From Mycobacterium sherrisii (GTDB lineage Bacteria > Actinomycetota > Actinomycetes > Mycobacteriales > Mycobacteriaceae): a DNA stretch of 64,000 bases. This document shows, piece by piece, positions 1-9,690 of the stretch. The stretch spans positions 186,001 through 250,000 of the forward strand of contig NZ_LQPT01000019.1 of NCBI RefSeq assembly GCF_002102355.1, read 5' to 3'. The translations under genes and the position numbers were made by a program. Positions within the stretch are counted from its first letter, which is position 1, and each line of letters begins with the position of its first letter. The notes under the pieces are model-generated. The model saw nothing but the letters and a program-made list of their open reading frames with translations. It did no database searches and had not been told where the DNA came from.

Positions 1-356
1 ACTCCGCCGACATACAGGCCATATTGCGCCGACACCGGCGGGTGGACGTTGAGCTTGTAGTACCACGCCACGAGCACCGCGATCAGCAGCGAAATGACCA
101 GCGCGGCAACCGAAGCAAGCCGCGCCGACAACCCACGGCCGAGCATGGCACCGGACACCAGCAACACCGAGGACAGCAAGGTGATGAGCTGGCCCGCGCC
201 GAAACCGGGGGGCAGCTGCAGGCTGCCGTGCCTACCCCCGATGGCGCTGGCCCAGCCGCCGCCACCGGCCGAGGTGGTGAGCCAGGGCAGCCAAACGCTG
301 GCCGCAACCACCAAGGCAAACAGCGCCACCAACCATCCGGGGCGCAGGCGGGTCAT
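1..356 (-). CDS. Membrane protein, 3' end cut off by window edge (Rv0912-like)
   Basis: An open frame starts at the ATG at 356-354 and runs off the left edge with no stop (118 codons visible). The start has the sequence MTRLRPGWLVALFALVV, giving a short basic N-terminus followed by a first hydrophobic segment (about residues 8-25). A Gly/Trp-rich loop follows, then two more hydrophobic segments (about 54-70 and 78-98) and a YYKLNVHPP stretch. It is probably a small multi-span inner-membrane protein. From memory it resembles the uncharacterised Rv0912. It is on the same strand as the downstream toxin-antitoxin pair, 84 bp away. In H37Rv, Rv0911 lies between these genes and is missing here. No function can be assigned. 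Confidence 0.75.
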   Translation of the reverse strand, partial: MTRLRPGWLVALFALVVAASVWLPWLTTSAGGGGWASAIGGRHGSLQLPPGFGAGQLITLLSSVLLVSGAMLGRGLSARLASVAALVISLLIAVLVAWYYKLNVHPPVSAQYGLYVGG

Positions 357-440
357 GGTGCGACCTTAATAGGCCGTCGGACCGGCCATCGTGCGCCACG
401 CAGGCCCGGCCGCAAGCCGGGCACCGGATCAGTGACCGGA

Positions 441-914
441 TCAGTTACCGAGGCCGCGGGCTCCGTTCATCCCGGGGTCGGCACCGGTGAACACGGTGAC
501 GAACCTTTCCAGGGACTCGTCGATGTCACTGCGCAGCGCGGCGGCGACGATCATGCCGATCGGCCCGAACAGGGCCGGTCCGCCGAGATGCACGTCGAAG
601 CTGACCACCGAGCCGTCGTCCTTCGGCTTGACCTTCGCCAGCAGCTTGACCCTGACCCCGCCGACACCGTCGCCGTTGAGGGTCATCGCCTCCGGCGGTT
701 TGTAGTGCACGATCGTCCACTTGATCCGGTTGAGCATGCCCTTGACCTCGACGATCGACTCGATCACCGTGCCCTTTTGCAGCTCGTCGGGAAGCTTGCT
801 GCGCCAAACCCGGTGGATGCTCAGCCAGTCCTTGTAGCGGGACAGGTCGGAGGCGTGCTTCCAGGCCTGTTCTGGTGACAGGGGTACGTCGATGGATCCG
901 GAGAGTTTCGCCAT
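441..914 (-). CDS. SRPBCC-fold toxin of Rv0909/Rv0910-type TA pair
   Basis: 157-aa protein beginning MAKLSGSIDVPLSPEQAW, a polyketide-cyclase/START-type (SRPBCC) fold. Its ligand-cavity strand pattern is recognisable (WRSKLP, TLNGDGVGG, HLGGPALFGPIGM). It resembles Rv0910, described in M. tuberculosis as the toxin partner of Rv0909. The start at 914 was chosen because it follows the antitoxin stop by only 4 bp and matches the family N-terminus; a longer frame reaching back to 1130 only reads through the antitoxin gene. The C-terminal tail beyond FVTVFTG is a few residues longer than I remember for Rv0910. Three other SRPBCC paralogues lie at the far end of this window. Confidence 0.85.
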   Translation of the reverse strand: MAKLSGSIDVPLSPEQAWKHASDLSRYKDWLSIHRVWRSKLPDELQKGTVIESIVEVKGMLNRIKWTIVHYKPPEAMTLNGDGVGGVRVKLLAKVKPKDDGSVVSFDVHLGGPALFGPIGMIVAAALRSDIDESLERFVTVFTGADPGMNGARGLGN

Positions 915-918
915 GTGC

Positions 919-1104
919 CTAGTTGTGCTGGTCGCCCTTGGCAGAGTCGGCCGCCTTCTTGGCCTCCTCCTGCACCTTGTGGATGGTGTCGGAATATTTG
1001 CCCTGCGTCTTGTCGTCGACGAACTCGCCGGCCTTGTCGATCGCCGTCTCGACCTTGTCGGCATGCTGCGCCAACAGATCCTTGGCCTTGTCCAGGAACC
1101 CCAT
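919..1104 (-). CDS. MT0933-like antitoxin (Rv0909-like)
   Basis: 61-aa, highly charged protein starting [19 protein letters not shown] and ending in a Lys/Ala/Asp-rich helix. This is the pattern of the MT0933-like antitoxin family (Rv0909). It is predicted to be almost entirely helical and acts as the antitoxin for the protein encoded 4 bp downstream. The ATG at 1104 is preceded by a purine-rich stretch (GGGAAAGGGA on the minus strand). It lies 86 bp downstream of ctpE on the same strand, so it may be co-transcribed with ctpE or have its own promoter in that gap. Confidence 0.85.
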   Translation of the reverse strand: MGFLDKAKDLLAQHADKVETAIDKAGEFVDDKTQGKYSDTIHKVQEEAKKAADSAKGDQHN

Positions 1105-1190
1105 CGGTTATCCCTTTCCCCGCGGATCACCCGGGGCCGCCGGGGATCCTCCTTGCTGGCAGAACCCTACTTGCCGGGGGCGGTGTGGGA

Positions 1191-3596
1191 CTAATCACCC
1201 CGGTCTGTCGGCCGTCGCCACAATTGCGGCTCGATCCCGAGGATCCGGGCCCGGATCCACCAGGTGGCCTCGATGGCCGCCGCACCCAGGACCCCGATCT
1301 GCAAAGCGGTGGCCGTCACCACCGGATTCGAGAAGTCCAGCAGAAACTTCTGCTGCGCGAACGGGATGCTGAAGATCGCGACGTAGGCCAAGGCGCTGGC
1401 GGCCACCAGCGCCACCCGCCACCATTGGTAGGGACGCGCGACCACGGCCAGCACCCACAGCCCGGTCACCAGCAGCGTGATGAGCGCGGCGGTCGACGCC
1501 TGCTCCTGTTCGGTGAAGCTGGCGTGGCGGCCCTGGTACGCCACCAGATACGAGACGAAGGTAGCGGTGCCGACGATCACGCCGGACGGCACCGCCGAGG
1601 TGAGCACGCGCCGGACGAAGCGCGGATGGGCACGCTCGTTGTTGGGCGCCAGCGACAGGATGAACGACGGGATTCCGATGGTGAACCACGCGGCGATGGT
1701 GACGTGGATCGGTTGGAACGGATAGAGCAGCGGGTCGGCCCGCAGCGGTGTGGACAACAAACACTCGAGACCGACCAACAGCGCGAGCAGCACCGAGTAC
1801 ACCGTCTTGGTCAAGAACAGATTGGCCACCCGCTCGATGTTGCCGATCACCCGCCGACCCTCTCCCACGACATAGGGCAGCGTGGCAAACCTGTTGTCCA
1901 GCAACACTATCTGGGCTACCGCGCGCGAGGCCGGACTACCGGCGCCCATCGCGACACCGATGTCGGCATCCTTGAGCGCCAGCACGTCGTTGACGCCGTC
2001 GCCGGTCATGGCCACGGTATGCCCATGCGCTTGCAGGGCATGCACGATGGCGCGCTTCTGATCCGGCCGCACCCGCCCGAAGGTGGTGTAGGTGTCCAGC
2101 GCGTCGGCCAGGGCGGCGGGGTCTTCGGGCAGTTGCCGCGCGTCCAGCGCGTCTCCGCGCAGGCCTAGCCGGGCCGCGACGGCACCGACCGACACCGCAT
2201 TGTCCCCGGAGATCACCTTGACCGAAACATGCTGGGCTGCAAAGTATTCCAGCGTCGGACGGGCGTCCGGGCGCACCTTTTGCTCCAGCACCACCAGGGC
2301 GGCCGGCGTCAGGCGGCCCGGCGCGGCCGGGTCATCCACAGCGACGTCCGCGGCACCGAGCAGCAGCACCCGCAGTCCGCGCGCCCCGATCTCTTCGGCC
2401 TGCACGGCGGCCGGTGTCGCCGGGTCGAGCAGCACATCGGGTGCACCGATCACCCAGTTGCCGTGCTCGCCGAAGGACACCCCGCTCCACTTGGTGGCCG
2501 ACTTGAACGGTGCCCGGGCCGTGGCGGTCCAGCCCGGCGGCCGGCCGAAGGCATCGGCGATCGCCCGCATGCTCGCGTTGGGGCGTGCGTCGGCCGCGGC
2601 CAGCGCGGCCAGCGCTTCGGCCACCGCGGCCGGACGGTCACCGGCGAGTTCGACCACCTCGGCGACGGCCATCCCCGTTTCGGTCAGGGTGCCGGTCTTG
2701 TCAGCGCACACCACGTCGACGCGGGCCAATCCCTCGATGGCCGGCAATTCTTGTACCAGACAACGACGTTGGCCAAGCCTGATCACGCCGACCGCGAACG
2801 CGATCGACGTCATCAGCACCAGACCCTCGGGCACCATCGGCGCCAACGCCCCCACCGTTCGCAGCACCGACTGGCGCCAATGCGCGTGGGTGGTGAACAA
2901 CTGCGTGTAGACCGTCAGCAGGCCGGCAGGCACCAGGAGGTAGGTGATGAATTGCAGGATCCGGTTGATGCCGTTGCGCAGTTCGGATTTCACCAGGGTG
3001 AACTTGCTGGCCTCCGCCGCGAGCTTGGCCGCGTAGGCCGCCGCGCCCACCCTGGTCGCGCGGTAGGCGCCGGTGCCGGCGACGACGAAGCTTCCCGACA
3101 TGACCGCATCGCCGGCGTGCTTGTCGATCGGGTCGGCCTCCCCGGTCAGCAGCGACTCGTCGACCTCCAGGTTGGCCTCCTCCAGGACCTCGCCGTCGAC
3201 CACGATTTGGTCCCCCGGGCCCAGCTCGATGATGTCGCCGAGCACCACGTCGCCGGGCGCCACTGTGCGGGTACCGGATTGCCTGCGCACCAACGGTTTT
3301 GCCTGGCCGACGATGGCCAGCGCGTCCAGCGTCTGTTTGGCGCGGATCTCCTGCACCATGCCGATGACGCTGTTGGCGATGATCAGCAGACCGAACAGGC
3401 CGTTGATGAGCGAACCCGTCGCCACCACGATCAGCAGCAGCACACCCAGGATCGCATTGATCCGGGTGAAGACGTTGGCGCGAACGATATCGGGGATGCT
3501 GCGGGTGGCGCGTGCCGGAAGCGCGTTGCTTCGCCCGTCGGCCACCCGCTGCGCCACCTCGGCATCGGTGAGGCCTGCGGCGGCGGCACGGGTCAT
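1191..3596 (-). CDS. ctpE: P-type ATPase CtpE, calcium transport
   Basis: 801-aa P-type cation ATPase. Visible elements: an N-terminal actuator part, paired membrane helices at about 47-80, a TGE loop at 151-153, MVPEGL in the fourth transmembrane helix (about 254-259), phosphorylation motif DKTGTLT with Asp299, and the hinge [16 protein letters not shown], followed by C-terminal membrane helices. Length and sequence fit mycobacterial CtpE (797 aa in M. tuberculosis), reported as a calcium-uptake ATPase. The start codon overlaps the stop of the upstream beta-lactamase-like lipoprotein gene by 4 bp (ATGA), so the two are translationally coupled. The ion specificity rests on family knowledge, not on residues I could verify. 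Confidence 0.92.
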   Translation of the reverse strand: MTRAAAAGLTDAEVAQRVADGRSNALPARATRSIPDIVRANVFTRINAILGVLLLIVVATGSLINGLFGLLIIANSVIGMVQEIRAKQTLDALAIVGQAKPLVRRQSGTRTVAPGDVVLGDIIELGPGDQIVVDGEVLEEANLEVDESLLTGEADPIDKHAGDAVMSGSFVVAGTGAYRATRVGAAAYAAKLAAEASKFTLVKSELRNGINRILQFITYLLVPAGLLTVYTQLFTTHAHWRQSVLRTVGALAPMVPEGLVLMTSIAFAVGVIRLGQRRCLVQELPAIEGLARVDVVCADKTGTLTETGMAVAEVVELAGDRPAAVAEALAALAAADARPNASMRAIADAFGRPPGWTATARAPFKSATKWSGVSFGEHGNWVIGAPDVLLDPATPAAVQAEEIGARGLRVLLLGAADVAVDDPAAPGRLTPAALVVLEQKVRPDARPTLEYFAAQHVSVKVISGDNAVSVGAVAARLGLRGDALDARQLPEDPAALADALDTYTTFGRVRPDQKRAIVHALQAHGHTVAMTGDGVNDVLALKDADIGVAMGAGSPASRAVAQIVLLDNRFATLPYVVGEGRRVIGNIERVANLFLTKTVYSVLLALLVGLECLLSTPLRADPLLYPFQPIHVTIAAWFTIGIPSFILSLAPNNERAHPRFVRRVLTSAVPSGVIVGTATFVSYLVAYQGRHASFTEQEQASTAALITLLVTGLWVLAVVARPYQWWRVALVAASALAYVAIFSIPFAQQKFLLDFSNPVVTATALQIGVLGAAAIEATWWIRARILGIEPQLWRRPTDRGD

Positions 3597-5179
3597 CGGA
3601 CGAACGTTCCCAGCTTGTCCGTGTCGTAATACTCGAGGTTGAGCGTGGCCTCGCGAGACCCGGAAAACACCGCCTTGGAAATCGTTCCGGGCGGCGCATT
3701 TTCGTCAGTGATCGAGAAGACGAAGGTATCCCCGTCCCAGTGGGTGAGCGGGAACGTCCGGTTCTTGGGTCCCAGTGCAAGCTCGAGGCGGCCGTTGTTC
3801 TCGGTGACGACGGCCGGTCCCCAGTAGTCGTTGGCGTAGACGCCGAGGTAATCGGTGAGCGGCCGGGCCGGGCCGGGGTGCACGGGTGGCGGCCGGCCGA
3901 CCAGCGAGCCCTGCGGGTTGTTCATCCAGCCGAGTGCGTGGTTGTACAGCGTCGGCCAGTCCTGCCGGAGCTGGCCGTACTGCACCAGGTCCATGAATTG
4001 TGCGGTCAGCGCCTCCGGAATGCCGTACGGTGCGCCGTTGGTGAGCGCGATGATGCCGATGTCTTCCGACGGCAGGACAACGAAGTTGGTCGCCGCGCCC
4101 GACGAGAACCCACCGGAGTGGCTGTACTGGGTGCGCCCCGACGAGGTCACCGTGGCGTTGAACGCGTGACCGTAGCTGCCGGCGCGGGCTTTCGGCGATG
4201 CGGCAGGCATCGAGATGACCTGCGGAGTGATCGCGGGCAGCAGCGCCTCCGGCGCCGTGATCCGCTGACCGTTGTAGGTGCCGTTGGCCATCACCATGGC
4301 CAGCCAGCGCGCCAGGTCGTTGACCGACGAACTCACCCCGCCGGCGGGGGTCTGCGCATCGGCGTCGCGCTGGAAACGCGGTTCCCATTTGTCGCCGCTC
4401 TTGACGTGCAGCACCGCGCGGTTGGGCCGGGCCAGATAGTCGGCGTATCTCGAACTCGTCGACGTCATCCCCAGTGGGCGATACAGCACCTCGTCGGACA
4501 GGTCTTCCCAGGACTTACCCGCGGCACCGGCCACCGCCTCGGCGGCGGCGGTCAAGCCGAAGTTGGTGTAGCCGTAACTGCTTCGAAAAGCCGTCAGCGT
4601 CAACAACTTCAGCCGCTCCAGCACTTCCCGCCGGTCGTAGCCCAGATCCTCCAGCTTGTCGCCGGCGTGGTCGGGCAGTCCGGAGCGGTGCGAGTACAGG
4701 TCGGCGACGGTCACATGACTGGTGACGTAGGGGTCCGACAGCGCGAACCACGGCAGCTTGGCAACGACCGGGGTGTCCCAGGAAACGAGATGGTCGGTCA
4801 CCGCATGGGCTACCACGGTCGCGCCCACCGACTTCGACACCGACGCCAGTTGAAACACCGTATCGGCGTCGACCTGGTTGTCCTTGCCGTTGCCTTTTCT
4901 GGCGTCCTTGATTCCGAAACCCTTGGCGTACACGGTCTTCCCGCCACGGACAACCGCCACCGACATCCCTGGAACGCCGGTGTTGCGCATCAGGTCGCCG
5001 ACCAGGCCGTCGACCTTGGCGATGGCGTCGTCGATGCGTCGGGGCGGAATGTCCAGGCCGGACACCTCGTTGGGGGCCGCCGTGGACAACGCGGACGGCG
5101 ACACGGGTTGTCCGGCTCCGCATCCCACCAGCGCCGGCAGCATCGCGATGACGACGGCAAACACAGCGCGTTTCGTCAT
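3593..5179 (-). CDS. Serine beta-lactamase-fold lipoprotein (Rv0907-like)
   Basis: 528-aa protein of the class C beta-lactamase/penicillin-binding family. A lipoprotein signal peptide ends in ALVGC, with lipidated Cys20. The active-site motifs are visible: SVSK (Ser113/Lys116), YTN (Tyr204-x-Asn206) and an HSGG box about 150 residues further on. A C-terminal beta-rich domain follows. It is expected to face the periplasm as an esterase, D-amino-peptidase or peptidoglycan-modifying enzyme; true beta-lactamase activity is uncertain. It resembles Rv0907. It is the first gene of a ctpE operon, with a 4-bp overlap, and is divergent from the mug gene. Confidence 0.88.
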   Translation of the reverse strand: MTKRAVFAVVIAMLPALVGCGAGQPVSPSALSTAAPNEVSGLDIPPRRIDDAIAKVDGLVGDLMRNTGVPGMSVAVVRGGKTVYAKGFGIKDARKGNGKDNQVDADTVFQLASVSKSVGATVVAHAVTDHLVSWDTPVVAKLPWFALSDPYVTSHVTVADLYSHRSGLPDHAGDKLEDLGYDRREVLERLKLLTLTAFRSSYGYTNFGLTAAAEAVAGAAGKSWEDLSDEVLYRPLGMTSTSSRYADYLARPNRAVLHVKSGDKWEPRFQRDADAQTPAGGVSSSVNDLARWLAMVMANGTYNGQRITAPEALLPAITPQVISMPAASPKARAGSYGHAFNATVTSSGRTQYSHSGGFSSGAATNFVVLPSEDIGIIALTNGAPYGIPEALTAQFMDLVQYGQLRQDWPTLYNHALGWMNNPQGSLVGRPPPVHPGPARPLTDYLGVYANDYWGPAVVTENNGRLELALGPKNRTFPLTHWDGDTFVFSITDENAPPGTISKAVFSGSREATLNLEYYDTDKLGTFVR

Positions 5180-5259
5180 GCTCGCAGACTCTAGCGCCCC
5201 GCGCCTACGATGGATGCGCTCTGGTGGCGCGCCGCACCCTCGCAGGGAGGAGCACCGAT

Positions 5260-5814
5260 ATGGTCGGATACCGCCCGGATGTCCTCGCCCGAGGCCTCGA
5301 TGTGGTCTTCTGCGGTGTCAACCCGGCGACGACGGCGGCCGTCGACGGTCACAACTTTTCCAACCGCAGCAACCGATTCTGGTCGGTCCTGCACTTGGCG
5401 GGCTTCACCGACACCCGATTGCTGCCAATCGACGAGCGCCGCTTGCTCGACTACGGGTGCGGCATCACGGCGGTCGTAACCCGGCCGAGCAGGCGGGCAA
5501 GCGATGTCCCCGCGGAGGAGTTCCGGGTCGCACGACCCCAGTTCGAGGCGAAGATGCGGCGCTACGCTCCGCGGGTGGTGGCGTTCCTCGGAAAACGTGC
5601 CCTGACCGCGATGACCGGACAACCACGAATTGGCTGGGGTCGCTATTCCCCCGGGTTCGCCGGCACCGCCGCGTGGGTGTTGCCGAACCCGAGCGGGCTC
5701 AACAGAGCCTTCGCGCTCGACGACCTGGTCCACTCGTACAGCGAATTACGTTGCGCGCTAGAACAGTCCGGTTCCGGGCGACTACATTCGCCACCACGGG
5801 TTGAGTCGGGCTGA
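5260..5814 (+). CDS. mug: Mug/TDG-family mismatch-specific DNA glycosylase
   Basis: 184-aa protein with the two hallmarks of the Mug/thymine-DNA glycosylase branch of the uracil-DNA glycosylase superfamily: CGVNPATTAA near the N-terminus (catalytic-water loop) and LPNPSGLNR near the C-terminus (intercalation loop). It removes uracil or other lesions from G mismatches in base excision repair. The ATG at 5260 was preferred over an in-frame GTG at 5224 because a strong ribosome-binding site (GGGAGGAG) sits about 7 nt upstream. Its 3' end overlaps the convergent gene by 33 bp. As I remember the H37Rv order, no such gene lies between Rv0906 and Rv0907, so this is a lineage-specific insertion or loss. 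Confidence 0.88.
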   Translation: MVGYRPDVLARGLDVVFCGVNPATTAAVDGHNFSNRSNRFWSVLHLAGFTDTRLLPIDERRLLDYGCGITAVVTRPSRRASDVPAEEFRVARPQFEAKMRRYAPRVVAFLGKRALTAMTGQPRIGWGRYSPGFAGTAAWVLPNPSGLNRAFALDDLVHSYSELRCALEQSGSGRLHSPPRVESG

Positions 5815-6900
5815 CCCGGCCGCATCGACGCGCTGGCCGGGGGCGGGGACCGCAACCTGGACGGCGGCGCTCTCCGCGGCCGTCAGCAGCCGTTCGACCG
5901 GCTCGGCCCACGGGTGTGGCGCCAACCGGAAGGTGCCCCAATGGACGGGCATCATCAGCCCGGACCCGCCGACGGTGAGGTCGCGGTGGGCCCGCACCGC
6001 TTCCTCGGGATTCATATGGATGTCGGGCCACGCGGCGTTGTAGGCGCCGACCGGCAACAGGGTCACATCGAAGGGTCCGTGGTCGGCGCCGATCTGCTCG
6101 AAACTTTTCGTGTATCCGGTGTCCCCGCCGAAGTACACCCGACGGGTAGGACCCATGATTGCCCAAGAAGCCCACAGGGTGGTGTTGCGGTCGGTGAATC
6201 GGCCCGAAAAGTGCCGCGCCGGAAGGCAAATCAGCGACAACTCGCCAACGTCGCCGCTTCCGTGCCAGTCGAGTTCGACGATTCGGTGCCCGGGGATGCC
6301 CCACGCGCGCAGATGGGCACCCACGCCGAGCGGCACGAAGAAGGGAGCCCACTGGGTGCGGGCCAGCGCGAGGATCGTGTCCATGTCCAGATGGTCGTAG
6401 TGGTCATGGCTGATGACCACGGCGTCGACCGCGGGCAGCGCCTCCAGCGCCACCGGCGGCGGGTGTAGACGCTCCGGACCGACCACGTGCGACGGCGAGC
6501 ACCGGTGACTCCACACCGGGTCGGTGAGCACCCGGTAACCGTCGATCTCCAGCAATGCCGTGGAGTGGCCGAGCCAGGTGACCGCCAGGCGGCCAGGGTC
6601 GCCGTCGAAGGTGCCCGGCGCCGCCAACGGGATCAAGTCGGGCGGTCGGCTCCGACCCCGGGCGCCGACGAACTCCCACGCGATCAGCGCGAGTTGCTCG
6701 CGGTTGAGGTTGTTGTTCGACGGCGCCTCGAGGTTGACGAACGACCCGTCGCGGCAATTGGGCGAGTGCCGGGTGACGGCAAGAATCGACGACGGGTCGG
6801 CCCCCAGGGCGGCGGGCGCGCCGCGCAGGGCTCGCAGCGCCCACCCGCCCGCGGCAAGCGTGAGCGTGCCGGCGGCCAGGCGCAGTGCTGCGGGCGCCAT
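5782..6900 (-). CDS. Metallo-beta-lactamase-fold hydrolase (Rv0906-like, NAPE-PLD type)
   Basis: 372-aa metal hydrolase. An N-terminal Ala/Leu-rich hydrophobic segment (about residues 5-28) may be a membrane anchor or signal. The metal-binding motif SHDHYDHLD is present, followed by FGGDTGY (bridging Asp), HMNPEEA and VHWGTF, which supply the remaining ligands. The layout matches the NAPE-phospholipase-D/UlaG-like branch rather than class B beta-lactamases. Length equals the 372 aa I remember for Rv0906. It begins 5 bp after the echA6 stop on the same strand, so it is very likely co-transcribed with echA6, which suggests a lipid-related substrate. The exact reaction is unknown. Confidence 0.88.
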   Translation of the reverse strand: MAPAALRLAAGTLTLAAGGWALRALRGAPAALGADPSSILAVTRHSPNCRDGSFVNLEAPSNNNLNREQLALIAWEFVGARGRSRPPDLIPLAAPGTFDGDPGRLAVTWLGHSTALLEIDGYRVLTDPVWSHRCSPSHVVGPERLHPPPVALEALPAVDAVVISHDHYDHLDMDTILALARTQWAPFFVPLGVGAHLRAWGIPGHRIVELDWHGSGDVGELSLICLPARHFSGRFTDRNTTLWASWAIMGPTRRVYFGGDTGYTKSFEQIGADHGPFDVTLLPVGAYNAAWPDIHMNPEEAVRAHRDLTVGGSGLMMPVHWGTFRLAPHPWAEPVERLLTAAESAAVQVAVPAPGQRVDAAGSARLNPWWRM

Positions 6901-6905
6901 TGCTG

Positions 6906-7637
6906 TCAGGCCCCCTGAAACCTCGGTGGCCGCTTCTCGACCCGGGCGACCTGCGCCTCGATGACATCCTGGCTGGCCCAGGCCTTGTCGAACAGTTCCT
7001 TGTGCACCGGCCAGGCCTCCTCGATCGCGCCGTCGTCGTTGAGTACCCGTTTGGCGTGCTGAATAGCCAGCGGGGCCAACCCGGCGATCTCGGCGCCCCA
7101 GGCCTGGGCGTCCTGCAGCGTGCCGATCCGGTTGGCCATTCCCGTCAGCAGCGCCGTGTCGGCGGTCAACTTCTCGGCGGCCAGCAGCATCGCGCGTGCC
7201 CGACCGTGCCCGACCAGCGTCGACAGCCGCCGAATGCTCCAGTTATCAAGGGCCAGACCGTATTTCGAGGTGGGGAACTGAAAGAACGCATCCGGAGCCA
7301 CGACGCGGAGGTCGCACTGCATGGCAAGCTGCAGGCCCGCGCCGATGGCCGGTCCGTTGATGGCGCCGATCACCGGGATGGGAGCCGCGTCCAGCGCCTT
7401 GTGCAACTCGATCAGCCGGTCCGGATAGTCGGCGGCGAAGGCGTCACCGGACAGGTCCGCGCCCGCGCAGAACACCGTGCCCTGGCCGGTCAGCACGACC
7501 GCTCGGGTGGACCCCTCACTGGCCTTCAGCACGGCCTCGCGCAGTTCCTCGACCAGTTGGGAGTTGAGGGCGTTGCGACGCTCCGGGCGCTGCAACTCGA
7601 TGGTCATAACGGCTTCTGCCTGGGTGATACCGATCAT
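6906..7637 (-). CDS. echA6: Enoyl-CoA hydratase-fold acyl-CoA carrier EchA6
   Basis: 243-aa crotonase-fold protein, the same length as M. tuberculosis EchA6. The oxyanion-hole motifs are present ([25 protein letters not shown]), but the usual catalytic glutamates of active hydratases are not in place. This fits reports that EchA6 is not a hydratase but binds long-chain acyl-CoA and hands it to FAS-II for mycolic acid synthesis. Trp133, in the stretch ALDNWSIRR, is conserved; this is the residue reported to contact tetrahydropyrazopyrimidine inhibitors. The ATG at 7637 lies only 26 bp from the divergent accD3 start. Confidence 0.92.
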   Translation of the reverse strand: MIGITQAEAVMTIELQRPERRNALNSQLVEELREAVLKASEGSTRAVVLTGQGTVFCAGADLSGDAFAADYPDRLIELHKALDAAPIPVIGAINGPAIGAGLQLAMQCDLRVVAPDAFFQFPTSKYGLALDNWSIRRLSTLVGHGRARAMLLAAEKLTADTALLTGMANRIGTLQDAQAWGAEIAGLAPLAIQHAKRVLNDDGAIEEAWPVHKELFDKAWASQDVIEAQVARVEKRPPRFQGA

Positions 7638-7663
7638 AGCGCCACCCTATATAGCCTCATGGC
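7638..7663. promoter_or_regulatory. Symmetric bidirectional promoter echA6/accD3
   Basis: The whole intergenic gap is 26 bp. Its centre is the perfect palindrome CTATATAG (7647-7654), with exactly 9 bp on each side before the two start codons. Mycobacterial leaderless genes have a -10 hexamer about 6-9 nt upstream of a start codon that is also the transcript start. This element could therefore serve as a shared -10 box in both directions. No -35 box is apparent, and it would have to lie inside the coding sequence of the opposite gene. Confidence 0.5.
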
Positions 7664-9166
7664 GTGAGTCGCATCAAGACCAAACAACTACGAGACGCAG
7701 TGCTGGACGAGGGCTCGTTCGTGAGCTGGGACAGCGCGCCGCTCGAAATACCAATCAGCGAGGCCTATGCCCAGGAGCTCGCCGGCGCCCGGGCCGCCAC
7801 CGGCCTCGACGAGGCCGTATTAACCGGCGAGGGGCGCATATTCGGGCGGCGAGTGGCACTCGTGGTGTGTGAGTTCGGATTCCTCGGCGGGTCGATCGGC
7901 GTCGCGGCGGCCGAACGGATCACCAACGCGATCCAACGGGCCACGGCCGAACGCCTTCCACTGCTGGCCTCGCCGAGTTCCGGCGGTACCCGGATGCAGG
8001 AGGGCACGGTCGCGTTCCTGCAGATGGTGAAGATCGCCGCGGCGGTCACCCTGCACAAGCAAGCTCACCTGCCCTACCTCGTCTACCTGAGAAACCCCAC
8101 CACAGGCGGGGTTTTCGCGTCCTGGGGGTCGCTGGGGCACGTCACCGTGGCCGAACCCGGCGCGCTGATCGGCTTCCTGGGACCGCGGGTGTACGAACAG
8201 CTCTACGGCGAGCCTTTCCCGAAGGGCATTCAGACCGCGGAGAATTTGCACCGCCACGGCGTGATCGACGGCGTGGTGTCCATCGACGAACTGCGCCGCA
8301 CGACCGATCGCGCGCTGAAGGTCATCGCCGACGCCCCGGAGGAGCTACGCGCGCCTCAGCACGCCGAGCCGATTCCCGATGTGCCGGCATGGGATTCGGT
8401 GATCGCATCGCGGCGCCCCGACCGTCCGGGTGTTGGGCATTTGCTGCGGCACGGCGCCACCGACCGGGTGTTGCTGTCGGGCACCGGCAGCGGCGAGGCG
8501 GCGACCACCCTGTTGGCGCTGGCCAGGTTCGCCGGCCAACCGGCGGTCGTCCTCGGCCAGCAGCGTGTCACCGGCGGGCTCGTCGGGCCCGCATCGTTGC
8601 GGGAGGCCCGACGCGGCATGGCGTTGGCCGCGGAGCTGCGGCTGCCGCTGGTGCTGGTCATCGACACCGCCGGCCCGGCACTATCCGCCGAAGCCGAGCA
8701 GGGCGGGCTGGCCGGTCAGATCGCCCGATGCGTCGCGGAATTGGTGACGTTGGACACCCCGACGGTGTCGGTACTGCTCGGTCAGGGCAGCGGCGGCCCG
8801 GCGCTGGCGATGGTGCCCGCCGACCGGGTGCTGGCCGCCCTCAACGGCTGGCTGGCTCCACTGCCGCCGGAGGGCGCCAGCGCGATCGTGTTCCGCGATA
8901 CGGTGCATGCTCCCGAATTGGCTGCCGCGCAAGGCATTCGATCGGCCGATTTGCTGCGCTCGGGAATTATCGATGCCATCGTGCCGGAGCACCCCGATGC
9001 GGCGGAGGAACCGATCGAGTTCTCCCAACGGCTGTCGCGCGCGATCGCCACGGAGGTCAAGGCGTTGCGCGATATCCCCGGCGACGAACGGATGGCCGCG
9101 CGATTGCGCCGCTATCGCAACATCGGGTTGCCCGCGGCGACGTCGGCCTCCGGCGCCGCGAGGTAA
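7664..9166 (+). CDS. accD3: Acetyl/propionyl-CoA carboxylase beta subunit AccD3
   Basis: 500-aa carboxyltransferase with two crotonase-like halves: an N-terminal acyl-CoA-binding half (SSGGTRMQEG, PTTGGVFASWGS) and a C-terminal biotin-binding half (LIDTAGPALSAEAEQGG, GQGSGGPALAM). It lacks the N-terminal zinc ribbon of the E. coli AccD type. Length fits mycobacterial AccD3 (495 aa in H37Rv). It would transfer carboxyl groups from a biotinylated AccA subunit encoded elsewhere, to make malonyl-type building blocks. It starts at a GTG with no leader space for a ribosome site, suggesting leaderless translation. The last 55 bp overlap the convergent TetR gene. Confidence 0.9.
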   Translation: MSRIKTKQLRDAVLDEGSFVSWDSAPLEIPISEAYAQELAGARAATGLDEAVLTGEGRIFGRRVALVVCEFGFLGGSIGVAAAERITNAIQRATAERLPLLASPSSGGTRMQEGTVAFLQMVKIAAAVTLHKQAHLPYLVYLRNPTTGGVFASWGSLGHVTVAEPGALIGFLGPRVYEQLYGEPFPKGIQTAENLHRHGVIDGVVSIDELRRTTDRALKVIADAPEELRAPQHAEPIPDVPAWDSVIASRRPDRPGVGHLLRHGATDRVLLSGTGSGEAATTLLALARFAGQPAVVLGQQRVTGGLVGPASLREARRGMALAAELRLPLVLVIDTAGPALSAEAEQGGLAGQIARCVAELVTLDTPTVSVLLGQGSGGPALAMVPADRVLAALNGWLAPLPPEGASAIVFRDTVHAPELAAAQGIRSADLLRSGIIDAIVPEHPDAAEEPIEFSQRLSRAIATEVKALRDIPGDERMAARLRRYRNIGLPAATSASGAAR

Positions 9167-9690
9167 CGCTGGATCGTCGGGCCGAGCCACTCGACCACCT
9201 CGTCGTTGCTCATCTGCACGACAGGCGGAAGCCGTAACACGAACCGGCACAAGGCCATACCGAGGATTTGCGTCGCGACCAGCCCGGCGCGGGTGGCGGC
9301 CTGCGCTTCGGGCACCAGCGCCGCGGCCAGCGGTTGGATCTGCGCTTGGAAGATGTCCTGCATGCGTTGGGCGGCCTCGGTGTTGGTGGCGCTCGAGCGC
9401 AACAGGATGACCAACGCGTCGTCCTCCCAACGTTGCAGAAAGTGCCGGACCAGCGATCGTCCGAGCTGGGTCCGGTCCAGCGCTGCGACGTCGGGAAATC
9501 GGAGGTCGAACTCCGCCGCGGCAGCGAACAGTTTGTCTTTGCTGCCGTAGTAACGCATCACCATTGCCGGGTCCACCCCGGCGTCGGCGGCGATGCCGCG
9601 GATCGTGGTCCCTTGGAAGCCGGCCGACCCGAATCGCTCCCGGGCCGCCGCCAGGATTGCCGCCTTGGTCCGCTCCGCGCTGCGCCTCAT
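9112..9690 (-). CDS. TetR-family transcriptional regulator
   Basis: 192-aa regulator starting MRRSAERTKAAILAAARERF, with a classic N-terminal TetR helix-turn-helix (GTTIRGIAADAGVDPAMVMRYYGSK, residues about 27-51) and a C-terminal ligand domain rich in Ala, Leu and Gln. A frame open further upstream was rejected because it runs through the operator region into the neighbouring gene. It is divergent from an FAD monooxygenase 108 bp away. Three copies of a CAACA-NN-TGTTG dyad lie in the shared gap, so it probably represses itself and the monooxygenase. Its 3' end overlaps accD3. It is not in the H37Rv order and belongs to the accessory block between accD3 and prrA. Confidence 0.88.
   Translation of the reverse strand: MRRSAERTKAAILAAARERFGSAGFQGTTIRGIAADAGVDPAMVMRYYGSKDKLFAAAAEFDLRFPDVAALDRTQLGRSLVRHFLQRWEDDALVILLRSSATNTEAAQRMQDIFQAQIQPLAAALVPEAQAATRAGLVATQILGMALCRFVLRLPPVVQMSNDEVVEWLGPTIQRYLAAPEADVAAGNPMLR

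Noticed and set aside
915-3629. Long plus-strand frames (915-2168, 2229-3629) opposite ctpE
   Set aside because: They are complements of the CtpE coding frame; their proteins are Arg/Gly/His-rich with no domain.
5224-5259. GTG at 5224 as the mug start
   Set aside because: The ATG at 5260 is preceded by a strong ribosome site and directly begins the conserved fold; the 12 extra codons include that ribosome site.
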